Source of the DNA: Paracoccus pantotrophus
GTDB taxonomy: Bacteria; Pseudomonadota; Alphaproteobacteria; Rhodobacterales; Rhodobacteraceae
NCBI RefSeq assembly: GCF_008824185.1
Contig: NZ_CP044425.1
Location: 1-64,000 of the forward strand
Direction of reading: 5' to 3'
Length of the DNA: 64,000 nucleotides
Shown here: in pieces, positions 26,339-35,048 of the stretch
Position numbering within the stretch: position 1 is the stretch's first letter
How the letters are laid out: each line of letters starts with the position of its first letter
Position numbers and translations under genes: made by a program
Notes under the pieces: model-generated
The model's input: the letters and a program-made list of their open reading frames with translations, nothing else
What the model was told of the DNA's origin: nothing
Databases searched by the model: none

Positions 26339-26381
26339 TTATGTGTATAAATATGCCGCGCAGCAAGATTGGGATCCGCTG

Positions 26382-26909
26382 ATGACCCTTGACGCGTTCC
26401 ACCCTTTCAAGGCCCCGGAAAGCAACCCGCCCGCCCCCGAAGGCTGGATCGAGCTGCCTTCGCCCGGCGGATTCTGCGACACCTTCGGCCCCGTGCATGC
26501 GACGCGCGACGGGCCGGGGCAATTCGCGGTGGGCTTTCGCTGCACGGAACGCCACCTGAACCCCTCGCACTATTGCCACGGCGCGGCGTTGGCGGCCTTT
26601 ACCGACATGCAGGCTTACGGCGTGCAGCATCTGGTCGGCTACGAGGCAGCCGTAGTGCCCACGATCTCGATGAACATCGACTTCCTGTCCATCGTCCATC
26701 CCGGCGACTGGGTGCGCGGCGACATCGAGGTGACGCGCAAGACCCGCAACCTGGTCTTTGCCCAGATGCGATGCAGCGTCGGCGACCGGCCGGTGATGAA
26801 CGCCCGCGCGCTCTTCAAGGTCATGGCGATGCACGCGCTGGCCGACACCACCTATTTCGACCGCATCGGCCCCGAGATCGAGCGCCGCTTCGCGCGCATC
26901 GGCCGCTGA
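26382..26909 (+). CDS. PaaI-type hotdog thioesterase
   Basis: This 175-residue hotdog-fold protein has the PaaI-like core HLNPSHYCHGAALAAFTDMQAYG, followed by SMNIDFLSIVHPGDWVRGDIEV and a terminal strand RALFKVMAM. Such enzymes hydrolyse acyl-CoA thioesters. ATG 26382 is chosen because the in-frame GTG at 26343 lies on the predicted promoter/transcription-start region. Its stop overlaps the next start (TGATG). With two hydratase-like genes and a ligase following, it may rescue CoA from dead-end intermediates. Confidence 0.8.
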   Translation: MTLDAFHPFKAPESNPPAPEGWIELPSPGGFCDTFGPVHATRDGPGQFAVGFRCTERHLNPSHYCHGAALAAFTDMQAYGVQHLVGYEAAVVPTISMNIDFLSIVHPGDWVRGDIEVTRKTRNLVFAQMRCSVGDRPVMNARALFKVMAMHALADTTYFDRIGPEIERRFARIGR

Positions 26910-27325
26910 TGGCAGGCCGGCACCCCATCCCCGGCAGGCGATACGACCTGACCGCGGCGCTGGACGACCGGGTGCGCGCGCTTTGCGCCGCCCCGCCGCG
27001 GCAGGGCGACCTGGCGCATCCGATCCACGCCTATCTGGGCGGACTGGCAGCGATGCCGTCGCCCATCGGCGATTTCAGCCGCGACCTGGGGCTGGCCTTC
27101 GATGCCGGGCCGGTGCTGGGCGAATGCCGGCTGTCCTTTCCCGGCCGGCTGCGGGTCGGTCGGTCCTATCGGGCGACGGTCGAGGTTCTGGACCTGACGC
27201 GCAAGCCCAGCCGCCGCTTTGGCCGGGCCGACCATCTGGCGCTGGCCATCACGCTGTCGGACCAGGCCGGCCCGGCCAGCCTGCTGCAATTCAAGATGAT
27301 TACCCCGGCGGTGGATGATGGCTGA
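26909..27325 (+). CDS. Hotdog/MaoC-like hydratase, N-terminal-type subunit
   Basis: This 138-residue protein lacks strong catalytic motifs but resembles the N-terminal non-catalytic hotdog of two-domain MaoC dehydratases (HPIHAYLGG, GDFSRDLGLAFD, LTRKPSRRFGRADHL). Its start overlaps the thioesterase stop as TGATG, and its end overlaps the next hotdog gene by 11 bases. That coupling suggests it forms a heteromeric hydratase with the 27315 product, as in split MaoC systems. Assignment to MaoC is by pattern and context, so moderate. Confidence 0.65.
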   Translation: MAGRHPIPGRRYDLTAALDDRVRALCAAPPRQGDLAHPIHAYLGGLAAMPSPIGDFSRDLGLAFDAGPVLGECRLSFPGRLRVGRSYRATVEVLDLTRKPSRRFGRADHLALAITLSDQAGPASLLQFKMITPAVDDG

Positions 27326-27686
27326 CAGACAGAACGGCACCGGCTGGAGCTTCGGCCCGGTCAGCGGCCCCGAGATGGCGCAATGGTGCGCTCTTCTGCG
27401 CGACGACAACGCCATCCACCTGCGGCGCGAGGCCGCCGAGGCGGCGGGCTTCGGCCCCCGGCGCGTCAATCCCGGCCCGGCCAACCTGGCCTATGTCATC
27501 AGCGCCGCCATGGCCGCCCATCCGCAGGCCGAGTTCGCCGAGATCGCCGCCTTCTTCGCCGGCAACGTCTTCGAGGGCGACCGGCTTGCCGTCGCCCTGA
27601 CCCCCGGGCCCGGCGGCACACTTTACGCCGAGGGCCGCGCCGCGCCGGTCCTGCAGGTCCAGTTCACCTTCAAGGAGCATGACTGA
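27315..27686 (+). CDS. MaoC-like (R)-enoyl-CoA hydratase subunit
   Basis: This 123-residue single hotdog protein contains DDNAIHLRREAAEAAGFG and RRVNPGPANLAYVIS, the hydratase-2 motif region with catalytic Asp and His (D-x-IH). It then has EGDRLAVALTP and a closing strand QVQFTFKEHD. It would hydrate an enoyl-CoA, probably as the catalytic partner of the preceding 138-residue hotdog. Two adjacent ATGs (27315 and 27318) are possible. Its stop overlaps the ligase start as TGATG. Confidence 0.78.
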   Translation: MMADRQNGTGWSFGPVSGPEMAQWCALLRDDNAIHLRREAAEAAGFGPRRVNPGPANLAYVISAAMAAHPQAEFAEIAAFFAGNVFEGDRLAVALTPGPGGTLYAEGRAAPVLQVQFTFKEHD

Positions 27687-29185
27687 TGTCGGATATCCTG
27701 ACGGCCAGCGGCACGACGGTCTGGCGCCTGATCGCCGGGCGCGCCCATGACCGGCCCGAAGCGCCGGCGCTGATCGAGGGCGGCCGGGTGCTGAGCTATG
27801 CGGACATGATCGCCGCCGCCGACCGCATCGCCGCCGACCTGGCGGCGCGGGGCGTGACGCGGGGCGACCGCGTGGCCGTCCTGTCCGAGAACTGCATCGA
27901 ATACGGCCTGACGCAGCTGGCCTGCGCCAAGCTGGGGGCGATGGTCGCCTGCCTGAACTGGCGGCTGGTCGCGCCGGAACTGGCCTGGTGCATCGAGCTG
28001 GTGCAGCCGCGGCTGGTGCTTTGCTCGGCCCGCCACCGCGACCTGGCCCGCGCCGCCTGCCCCGACCGCCAGGCCCTGGATCTGCGCAGCCTGGGATGCG
28101 CGGGCGAGGCCCCGGATCAGGCCCGGCCCGAGGACGGGTTCATCATCATCTATACCTCCGGCACCACCGGCCGGCCCAAGGCCGCCGTCATCAGCCAGCG
28201 GGCACAGATCGCGCGCATGTGCGCCTTTCGGCTGGACCTGGGACTGGCGCGCGAGGACGGCTATATCTCATGGGCGCCGATGTTCCACATGGGCGGCACC
28301 GAGCATCTGTTCTCGACCCTGCTGATCGGCGGCGCCGTCACCGTGATGGACGGGTTCGACGCCGACCGGATCATCGACACGCTGGAGCAGCAGCGCATCG
28401 GCTGGCTGATGACCGTGCCCGCCACCACCGAGCTGCTGCTGGCCCGGCTGCGGACGCGCCGGCCCCGGATCAAGGGCGTGCGCGTGGTCGGCGCCATGGC
28501 CGACATGACGCCGGCCGCGGTCATCGACGAGGTGACGCGGCTTTTGGACGCGCCCTATCTCAACTCCTTCGGCGCGACCGAGACCGGGATGCCGCCGCTC
28601 TCCGGCGACCTGATCCGGCCCGGAGAGATGCCGCGCAGCCTTGCCAAGAAGCTTAGCGTGCTGACCGAGCTGCGCCTTGTCGGCCCGGACGGCCGCGACG
28701 TGGCCGAGGGCGAGACCGGCGAAGCCTGGGTCAGGGGCCCGACGCTGTTCAGCGGCTACTGGAATGCCGACCAGGTCAACCGCGAGACTTTCAGCGGCGG
28801 CTGGTTCCACATGGGCGACCTGTTCCGCCGCACGCCCGCGGGCTATGAATTTGCCGGGCGCTCGAAATATCTCATCAAGTCCGGGGGCGAGAACATCTAT
28901 CCGGCCGAGATCGAGCGGGTGATCCTGGCCGATCCGCGCGTCGCCGACGCCATCGTGGTGCGCCGCCCCGATCCGCATTGGGGCGAGGTGCCGGTGGCGG
29001 TGGTGGCGCGCTGCGACGACAGCCTGGACGAGGCCGGGGTGATCGCGCTGTGCCGCGCCAGCCTCGCTGGCTACAAGCGCCCCAAGGGGGTGGTCTTCGT
29101 CCCGGTCGAACAGTTCCCGCGCAGCACCAGCGGCAAGATCATCCGCGAGGCGGTCGAGGCCATGGTGCAGGAGGCCACGGCCTGA
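27686..29185 (+). CDS. Acyl-CoA synthetase (AMP-dependent ligase)
   Basis: This 499-residue ANL ligase has P-loop YTSGTTGRPKA (156-166), FGATETG, HMGDLFRR, hinge GRSKYLIKSGGENIYPAEIE and C-terminal STSGKI with the catalytic Lys. It is less like the ligases at 22 and 13007 than they are to each other, so it probably handles a different acid. It is the last gene of the thioesterase-hotdog-hotdog-ligase operon and is convergent with the SDR gene, with 19 bases between stops. Confidence 0.93.
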   Translation: MSDILTASGTTVWRLIAGRAHDRPEAPALIEGGRVLSYADMIAAADRIAADLAARGVTRGDRVAVLSENCIEYGLTQLACAKLGAMVACLNWRLVAPELAWCIELVQPRLVLCSARHRDLARAACPDRQALDLRSLGCAGEAPDQARPEDGFIIIYTSGTTGRPKAAVISQRAQIARMCAFRLDLGLAREDGYISWAPMFHMGGTEHLFSTLLIGGAVTVMDGFDADRIIDTLEQQRIGWLMTVPATTELLLARLRTRRPRIKGVRVVGAMADMTPAAVIDEVTRLLDAPYLNSFGATETGMPPLSGDLIRPGEMPRSLAKKLSVLTELRLVGPDGRDVAEGETGEAWVRGPTLFSGYWNADQVNRETFSGGWFHMGDLFRRTPAGYEFAGRSKYLIKSGGENIYPAEIERVILADPRVADAIVVRRPDPHWGEVPVAVVARCDDSLDEAGVIALCRASLAGYKRPKGVVFVPVEQFPRSTSGKIIREAVEAMVQEATA

Positions 29186-29204
29186 GCGGCCGCGGCGCCC
29201 TGCT

Positions 29205-29987
29205 TCATTCCACGAAACGCCCCGGCGCCTGGTGATAGGCGGGCGGGACCACCGCGACGTCAAGCCCGCTGTCGATCACCAGCACCTGCCCGGTGATGCC
29301 GCGGGCCGAGGGGCCGGCCAGATAGGCGAAGGCATCGGCAATATCCTCGGCCGTGCAGACATAGGGGATGGGATTGCGTGCCAGGGCCCGGTCATAGGCC
29401 GCCTGCTCGCCGCCGCTGAGGCTGCTGGTCATGCCCGTCACCACGTTGCCCGGCGCCAGCGCATTCACCCGGATCGCGCGCGGCGCCAGCTCCACCGCGC
29501 TCGAGCGCGTCAGACCCACCACCGCGTGCTTGGCGGTGGTATAGGAATGGTTGGCCCAGGCCCCGACCCCGGCCAGGCTGGCGGTGTTCAGGATCGCCCC
29601 GCCCTGATCGCCCATGGCATTCGCGGCATGCTTGGTGCCATGGAAAACACCGCTGACCATGACCTCCAGCACGCGGTTGAAATCGCGCGCGGCGGTCTCT
29701 CCGATCGGGCCGATGGCGCCCAGGATGCCGGCATTGTTGATCATGCAATCCAGCCGGCCATGCCGGTCCAGCGCCGTCTGCACCAGCGCCTCGACCTGAT
29801 GCTCATCCGCCACGTCGCAGGCCAGGGCGGTCGCGCCAAGCTCCTGGGCCAGGGCCTGCACGCCCTCGGGTCGCAGGTCGCCCAGGACCAGCCTCCAGCC
29901 GTCGCGGTGAAAGCGCCGCGCGGTCGCCGCGCCCAGGCCCGAGCCCGCGCCGGTGATCACGGCGACCTTGTCCATCTGGTCATTCAT
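29205..29987 (-). CDS. SDR family oxidoreductase
   Basis: This 260-residue classical SDR has the cofactor loop TGAGSGLGAA, NNAGILG, active-site Ser in NTASLAG, YTTAK, and C-terminal GQVLVIDSG. It should act as an NAD(P)-dependent alcohol/ketone oxidoreductase. The ATG at 29987 overlaps the end of the aldo/keto reductase gene by 8 bases, so the two are cotranscribed. The substrate is unknown. Confidence 0.92.
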   Translation of the reverse strand: MNDQMDKVAVITGAGSGLGAATARRFHRDGWRLVLGDLRPEGVQALAQELGATALACDVADEHQVEALVQTALDRHGRLDCMINNAGILGAIGPIGETAARDFNRVLEVMVSGVFHGTKHAANAMGDQGGAILNTASLAGVGAWANHSYTTAKHAVVGLTRSSAVELAPRAIRVNALAPGNVVTGMTSSLSGGEQAAYDRALARNPIPYVCTAEDIADAFAYLAGPSARGITGQVLVIDSGLDVAVVPPAYHQAPGRFVE

Positions 29988-30912
29988 CTTGCAGCAGCGC
30001 CTCCAACTCGCCGATCTGGGTTTCGTTCAGCCGCAACTCGGCGGCCTTTGCGTTCGCCGTCACCTGTTCGGGCTTGGTCGCCCCGGCCATGACCGAGGCC
30101 ACGACGGGCTTCGAAAGCAGCCAGGCAAAGGCGACCTCGGTCAGGACCAGCCCGTTGCGGTCGCACCAATCGGCGATGCGGTCCACGCGGGCCAGGTTCT
30201 CGGGCGTCAGGTAACGGTCGGCCAGCCGCGCGATCTTGCCGAAACGCCCCTCGCCCGGATCGCCGCCGCGGTATTTCCCGGTCAGCAGCCCCGAGGCCAG
30301 CGGGAAATAGGGCAAAAGCCCCATTCCCAGCGCCTTCAGGCAGGGGATCGTCGTCGCCTCGGCCCCGCGCCGGATCAGCGAATATTCCGCCTGGAGCGAG
30401 ATGAAATGCTGCACGCCCAGTTCCCGCGCCAGATGGTGGGCATGGGCGATTTCCCAATCCGCCATGTTCGAGGTGCCGATATAGCGGACCTTGCCCTGCG
30501 CGATCAGCCGGTCCAGCGCATCGAGCGTTTCCTCGATGGGGGTGGTCGGGTCCGATTCATGCAGCTGGTACAGGTCGATCCAGTCGGTGCCCAGCCGGCG
30601 CAGGCTGTCCTCGACGCAGCGGATGATATAGGAGCGGTCGGCGCCGCGGCTGCCGTCGGCCATTTCCAAGCCGAACTTGGTCGCCACCACGGCCTTGCCG
30701 CGCCGCGGGCCCAGGGCGCGGCCCAGGAACTCCTCGGACCCTCCGGAACGGCCATAGATGTTGGCGGTGTCGAAAAAGGTGATCCCGGCATCCAGTGCCG
30801 CATCGACCACCCGGCGCGATTGCGCCTCGTCCGTGGTCCAGTTGAAATTGTTGCAGCCCAGCCCGACCGCCGAGACGGTCAGGCCCGAACGGCCCAGCTT
30901 GCGATAGTCCAT
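29980..30912 (-). CDS. Aldo/keto reductase
   Basis: This 310-residue (beta/alpha)8 NADPH-dependent reductase has the tetrad Asp/Tyr in FDTANIYG, Lys in VVATKFG and His in YQLHES, then a C-terminal NADP region (VIAGATKPEQ-like: VMAGATKPEQVTANA). It resembles AKRs acting on small aldehydes or ketones. It lies 12 bases downstream of the VOC gene at 30925 on the same strand and overlaps the SDR gene that follows. Confidence 0.9.
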   Translation of the reverse strand: MDYRKLGRSGLTVSAVGLGCNNFNWTTDEAQSRRVVDAALDAGITFFDTANIYGRSGGSEEFLGRALGPRRGKAVVATKFGLEMADGSRGADRSYIIRCVEDSLRRLGTDWIDLYQLHESDPTTPIEETLDALDRLIAQGKVRYIGTSNMADWEIAHAHHLARELGVQHFISLQAEYSLIRRGAEATTIPCLKALGMGLLPYFPLASGLLTGKYRGGDPGEGRFGKIARLADRYLTPENLARVDRIADWCDRNGLVLTEVAFAWLLSKPVVASVMAGATKPEQVTANAKAAELRLNETQIGELEALLQDE

Positions 30913-30924
30913 GCTCGCACCTTT

Positions 30925-31452
30925 CTAGAGTTCGCGGATCACGTCGCGCCCGTCCCAGCCGACCGAGGGCAGGCGCATGCGGTCGAACATCTGCCGCCGC
31001 TCGGGTTTCAGATCGACCAGTTCGATCATCGGCGCATCGGGATCGGCGGGGTCGCACAGATAGCACATGCGCGACAGCGCCTGATGCCCCTCGATGGCGC
31101 GGATCATGCCGCGCGCCTCGGCCGCTGCCAACTGCGCCTCGAAATCGTCGCAGAGAAAGCCGAAATGCTGAAGCCCGGCGCCGCGCCGTTCCAGGAAATC
31201 GCGATAGGGCGAGGCTGCATCGGTCGGCTCGATCAATTCGATCTGCACCGGGCCGGTATAGCCCATCAGCACCCGCTTGTGGACCTGGGCCGAGACCGGC
31301 TCGCCCCAGATCTTCAGCACCTGGAACGGGATCGGCACCGGATAGACGAAGAAGGGCCCGACCCCCATGCGCCCGGCCCAGTCATGGGCGGCGGCATCGG
31401 CATCGGGAACCACATATCCGTGCTGGAACAGGGTTCCGTAATGGCGGCTCAT
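30925..31452 (-). CDS. VOC family protein (paralogue of 12055 product)
   Basis: This 175-residue VOC protein starts LFQHGYVVPDADAAAHDW and contains VQIELIEP, GLQHFGFLCDDFEAQL and PMIELVDLKPERR. It is of the same subtype as the protein at 12055, including Gln at the first ligand position, and ends similarly (GWDGRDVIREL versus WDGSRPIRYL). CAAGGAGGAAAAGC precedes the ATG. It is followed downstream by the aldo/keto reductase and SDR. The function is unknown; epimerase or isomerase activity is plausible. Confidence 0.82.
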   Translation of the reverse strand: MSRHYGTLFQHGYVVPDADAAAHDWAGRMGVGPFFVYPVPIPFQVLKIWGEPVSAQVHKRVLMGYTGPVQIELIEPTDAASPYRDFLERRGAGLQHFGFLCDDFEAQLAAAEARGMIRAIEGHQALSRMCYLCDPADPDAPMIELVDLKPERRQMFDRMRLPSVGWDGRDVIREL

Positions 31453-31503
31453 GCTTTTCCTCCTTGGTGGCGGGTGGTTGCCGCGATCCGCGCCGCGGCG
31501 GCG

Positions 31504-31986
31504 CTACGGCCGCTCGTCCCGGCCCGGCCCCAGCGTGGCGAAGGAAAAGGGATGGCCGTCATCCATCACCTCCAGCAGTTCCAGCACATTGCCATCGGGA
31601 TCGTGGCCATAGACCGAGACATGCGTCGGCCGGCGCTGCGGGACCGAGCGAAAGCGGATGCCCGCCGCCTCGAGCCGGGCGACCTCGGCCGCAAGGTCGC
31701 GGACATGCAGGCAAAGATGGGTGATGCCGTGGTCCTGGATGCCGCGCTCGGGGCGGCTGGGAACGGGGCTGGAAAACTCGAAAAGCTCCAGGAAGCAGTT
31801 GCCGGCGCGCAGCTTGGCCTGCCGCGCCGCCGATCCGCCGAGGCCCATGATCGTGTCGGGCAGCGCCGTGCCCGGCCCCCACTCCATGCGCGAGGCGACG
31901 GTGAAGCCGAGCAGGTTGCAATAGAAATCCAGCGCCCGGTCCAGGTCCGGGGTCGAGATGGCGGCGTGGTGGATACCCAGGATCAC
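31504..31986 (-). CDS. VOC family protein (paralogue of 25231 product)
   Basis: This 160-residue VOC protein starts at GTG 31986, overlapping the stop of the flavoprotein gene (GTGA). It has ILGIHHAAIS, FLELFEFSSP, ITHLCLHV and VYGHDPDGNVLELLE, matching the product at 25231 and keeping the 2-His-2-Glu ligand pattern. It ends the GMC-flavoprotein-VOC operon; the other VOC subtype follows 51 bases downstream. Both VOC subtypes therefore occur twice in the island. Confidence 0.85.
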   Translation of the reverse strand: MILGIHHAAISTPDLDRALDFYCNLLGFTVASRMEWGPGTALPDTIMGLGGSAARQAKLRAGNCFLELFEFSSPVPSRPERGIQDHGITHLCLHVRDLAAEVARLEAAGIRFRSVPQRRPTHVSVYGHDPDGNVLELLEVMDDGHPFSFATLGPGRDERP

Positions 31987-33350
31987 GGCCGCACCTCGGC
32001 CGCCGCATTGCTGCCCGCCACCCGGCCGAAGACGATGGCATTGCCGATCGAGGCGCCGCCGCCGGCATAGCAGGGGCCGAACATGCCGCCCGTCGTCTCT
32101 CCGGCGGCGTAAAGGCCGGCAATCGGCCGGTCGGCCTGGTCCAGCACCCGCGCCTCGGGGTCGATCCGCAGCCCGGTGCCGGTCCAGCACACGATGGCCG
32201 GCCGGATGCGCGCGCCATAGAAGGGCGGGGTCGCAATCGGCTTCAGATGCTCGGCCGGCTTGAAGAAATGCGCGTCCCGCCCGGTTTCGGCAGCGCGGTT
32301 GGCGGCGGCGACGGTGGTGGCCAGCGTCGCCGCGTCGATGCCAAGCTGCGCCGCCAGATCCTCCAGCGTATCGGCCTGCGCGATCTGCCCGCGGGCGGCG
32401 AAATGCGCCAGCCGGTCGGCGGACCAGTTCGGGGCGGTGGCCGAGCGGGCCTCGCGCCGCGCCGCCTCGTCGAAGATCGCGAAGCATTCGCGCGCGGTCT
32501 GTTCGTTCAGCAGTTCGGACAGGATGGAATATTCGCAGGATTCGTCGACGAAGCGGCGCCCCTCATGCGTGACATGGATCAGCCAGGGCGGCAGATAGGT
32601 CTCCAGCTCCTTTTCCCAGCCCGGCGTCATCAGCAGCAGGCCGCGGTCGGGCCGGGTGATGCCGGCGCCCAGGCGGCGGCCGATGCGGATGCCGTCGCCC
32701 TGGGAATGGGCCGAGCCGATATACCAGGACAGCTCGCCCTGCGCCGCAGCGGTGGGGTAAAGCTCGGCCAGCAACTGCCGGTTGGCGCCGAAGCCGCCGG
32801 TGGCCAGCACCACCGCCCCCGCCGTCACCCGGTCGCCCTCGACCAGGATGCCGGCGACGCGGCCGTCCTCGACCAGCAGCTCCTGCACCCGGCTGCGCAG
32901 CGCCATGTCCACGGCAAGGCCGCTCAGCGAGCCCTCCAGCACCTCGGCGATCTCGGCGCCGTGGCCGCGGGCGCGATGGCCGCGCCGGATCTTGTCCACG
33001 CCCGAGCAATACAGGTTCTGCTCGGGGAAATCGACGCCCAGCCCGACCAGCCATTCGAAGGCCGGCGTCGCGTCATGGCACAGCCGCCGGACCAGCGCCG
33101 GGTCGAGCTTGTATTGGTTGATATGCAGGTAATAGCGGTAAAGCGCCTCGGGCGTGTCCTCGATCCCCGCCCGGCGCTGGAGCGAGGTGCCCGCCGCATA
33201 GAACACGCCCCCCGACAGCGCGGTCGAGCCGCCCGCCTTGTCGCCCGCCTCGACCACCAGCACGCGGGCGCCGGCCCGGGCCGCCATATGCGCCGCCGCA
33301 AGCCCGGCCCCGCCGGCGCCCACCACGATGACGTCGTAATCCCTGTCCAT
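31983..33350 (-). CDS. FAD-dependent oxidoreductase (FAD_binding_2, fumarate reductase/KstD-like)
   Basis: This 455-residue flavoprotein has VIVVGAGGAGLAAA at the N-terminus, GGSTALSGG, a C-terminal GLYAAGETTGG and CYAGGGASIGNAIVFGRVAG. It belongs to the same broad family as the product at 5009 but is about 120 residues shorter and closer to flavocytochrome-type fumarate reductases. It may reduce or introduce a double bond in an intermediate. The ATG at 33350 overlaps the GMC stop (TGATG). No signal peptide is seen. Confidence 0.87.
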   Translation of the reverse strand: MDRDYDVIVVGAGGAGLAAAHMAARAGARVLVVEAGDKAGGSTALSGGVFYAAGTSLQRRAGIEDTPEALYRYYLHINQYKLDPALVRRLCHDATPAFEWLVGLGVDFPEQNLYCSGVDKIRRGHRARGHGAEIAEVLEGSLSGLAVDMALRSRVQELLVEDGRVAGILVEGDRVTAGAVVLATGGFGANRQLLAELYPTAAAQGELSWYIGSAHSQGDGIRIGRRLGAGITRPDRGLLLMTPGWEKELETYLPPWLIHVTHEGRRFVDESCEYSILSELLNEQTARECFAIFDEAARREARSATAPNWSADRLAHFAARGQIAQADTLEDLAAQLGIDAATLATTVAAANRAAETGRDAHFFKPAEHLKPIATPPFYGARIRPAIVCWTGTGLRIDPEARVLDQADRPIAGLYAAGETTGGMFGPCYAGGGASIGNAIVFGRVAGSNAAAEVRP

Positions 33351-34993
33351 CACGCTGCTCCCTTCATCCCCGGTGCGACGCCCTGGGCCATGTCCTCCAG
33401 GACCATGGCGGCGCATCTCTCGCCGATCATGATCGAGGGCGCGTTGGTGTTCCCGGCCGGCAGCCGCGGCATGATCGAGGCATCCGCCACATACAGCCCG
33501 GCGATGCCATGCACGCGCAGCCGGTGATCGACCACGCCGCCCGCGGCCAGGGGCAGCATGGCGCAGGAGCCCACGGGATGCAGGTTGGCGATGCCGTTGC
33601 CGCGCAGCCAGTCGATGATCTCGGCCTGGGTCCGCAGTTCGGGGCCGGGGCGGATCTCCTCGGCCATATAGCGGGCCAGCGCCGGCTGGCCGGCGATGTG
33701 GCGCGTGATGCGGACGGCATTGGCCATGGCCATCCGGTCCAGCTCGTCGCGAAAGAAATTGTGCCGGATCACCGGATCGGCAAAGGGGTCGGCCGAGCGC
33801 AGCCGCACCTCGCCGGTCGCCACCGGGTCCAGATGCACCGGGCTCATGGTGAAGCCGGGAAAGTCGTGGACCCGCATTCCCCGCCTGTCGCGCGAGGCGA
33901 CCGACCAGATATTGGTGTTGATCTGCAGATTGGGCCGGTCCCTGGTCTCGTCCGTGCGGGTAAAGATGCCGGCAAAGATACCGTTCGCGGCCAGCGGCCC
34001 GCGCCGGGCCAGCACATATTGCGCCCCGGCGATGGCCTTGCGCAGCGGGCTGCGCGCCAGTTCGTTGATCGTCACCGGCTCGCGGCAGCGAAAGATCAGC
34101 GAGCAATAGAAATGGTCGCGCAGGTTGGCGCCGACGCCGGGCAGGTCGTGCAGCACCTCGATGCCGTGCCCGCGCAGATGATCGGCCGGCCCGATCCCCG
34201 AAAGCTGCAAGAGCTGGGGCGAGCCGAAGGCCCCGCCACAGACCACGACCCCGTGCCGCGCCCGCGTGCGCAGGATGCGCCCGTCCCGGCGGTATTCGAT
34301 GCCGACGGCTCTGCGGCCCTGGAACAGCAGCCGGGTGGCATGGGCGCCGGTATCGACGCGCAGGTTGCGGCCCGCCGCCGAGAGATAAGCGCGGGCCGAG
34401 TTGCAGCGCCGCCGGTTGCGCGTGGTGGTCTGGAACAGCCCCGCCCCCTCTTGCCGGGCGCCGTTGAAATCGGGGTTTGCGGGGATGTCGGCCTGTTTCG
34501 CGGCCTCGATGATCGCCAGTGCCACCGGCGACGGGTCGGGCTGGTCCGAGACGGCCAGCGGCCCGCCGGTGCCGTGATAGGCGTCGGGGCCGCGGGCCTG
34601 GTCCTCGGCCTTCTTGAACCAGGGCAGCACCTCCTGCCAGCTCCAGCCGGGATTGCCCAGCTGCACCCAGGTGTCGTAATCGGTCGGATGGCCGCGGATA
34701 TACAGCATGCCGTTGATCGAGCTGGTGCCGCCCAGAACCTTGCCGCGCGGGTTGTACATCGGCCGCCCGTTCAGTTCCGCCTCGGGCTCGGATTCGAACA
34801 TCCAGTTCACCTTGGGATTGGTGAACAGCATGGGATAGCCCATCGGCACCTTGATCCAGAAGGCGCTGTCGCGGGGGCCCGCCTCCAGCAGCAGGACACG
34901 GTATTTCCCCGATTCCGCCAGCCGCCCGGCCACCGCGCAGCCTGCCGAACCGGCGCCCGAGACGATGAAGTCGAACTCGCTGTCGAAACGCAT
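33350..34993 (-). CDS. GMC family oxidoreductase (choline dehydrogenase-like)
   Basis: This 547-residue GMC flavoprotein has FIVSGAGSAGCAVAGRL (FAD loop), GGTSSINGMLYIRGHP (GMC signature 1), GGAFGSPQLLQLSGIG (signature 2) and the C-terminal catalytic region HPVGSC plus AGNTNAPSIMIGE. It should oxidise a primary or secondary alcohol. It is the first gene of the GMC-flavoprotein-VOC operon, 55 bases downstream of a binding-protein gene on the same strand, and may be read from that promoter. AAGGAGG lies upstream of the ATG. Confidence 0.93.
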   Translation of the reverse strand: MRFDSEFDFIVSGAGSAGCAVAGRLAESGKYRVLLLEAGPRDSAFWIKVPMGYPMLFTNPKVNWMFESEPEAELNGRPMYNPRGKVLGGTSSINGMLYIRGHPTDYDTWVQLGNPGWSWQEVLPWFKKAEDQARGPDAYHGTGGPLAVSDQPDPSPVALAIIEAAKQADIPANPDFNGARQEGAGLFQTTTRNRRRCNSARAYLSAAGRNLRVDTGAHATRLLFQGRRAVGIEYRRDGRILRTRARHGVVVCGGAFGSPQLLQLSGIGPADHLRGHGIEVLHDLPGVGANLRDHFYCSLIFRCREPVTINELARSPLRKAIAGAQYVLARRGPLAANGIFAGIFTRTDETRDRPNLQINTNIWSVASRDRRGMRVHDFPGFTMSPVHLDPVATGEVRLRSADPFADPVIRHNFFRDELDRMAMANAVRITRHIAGQPALARYMAEEIRPGPELRTQAEIIDWLRGNGIANLHPVGSCAMLPLAAGGVVDHRLRVHGIAGLYVADASIMPRLPAGNTNAPSIMIGERCAAMVLEDMAQGVAPGMKGAA

Positions 34994-35048
34994 CGCGTCC
35001 TCCTTGGCGCAGCGGCGCGCCCTTGCCTGGGCGCGCGCCTGCGGTGCC

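Noticed and set aside
26343..26381. GTG at 26343 as start of the thioesterase
   Set aside because: It lies at or next to the predicted transcription start of TTGACA-N18-TTTATA and has no ribosome site. The ATG at 26382 fits the protein fold.
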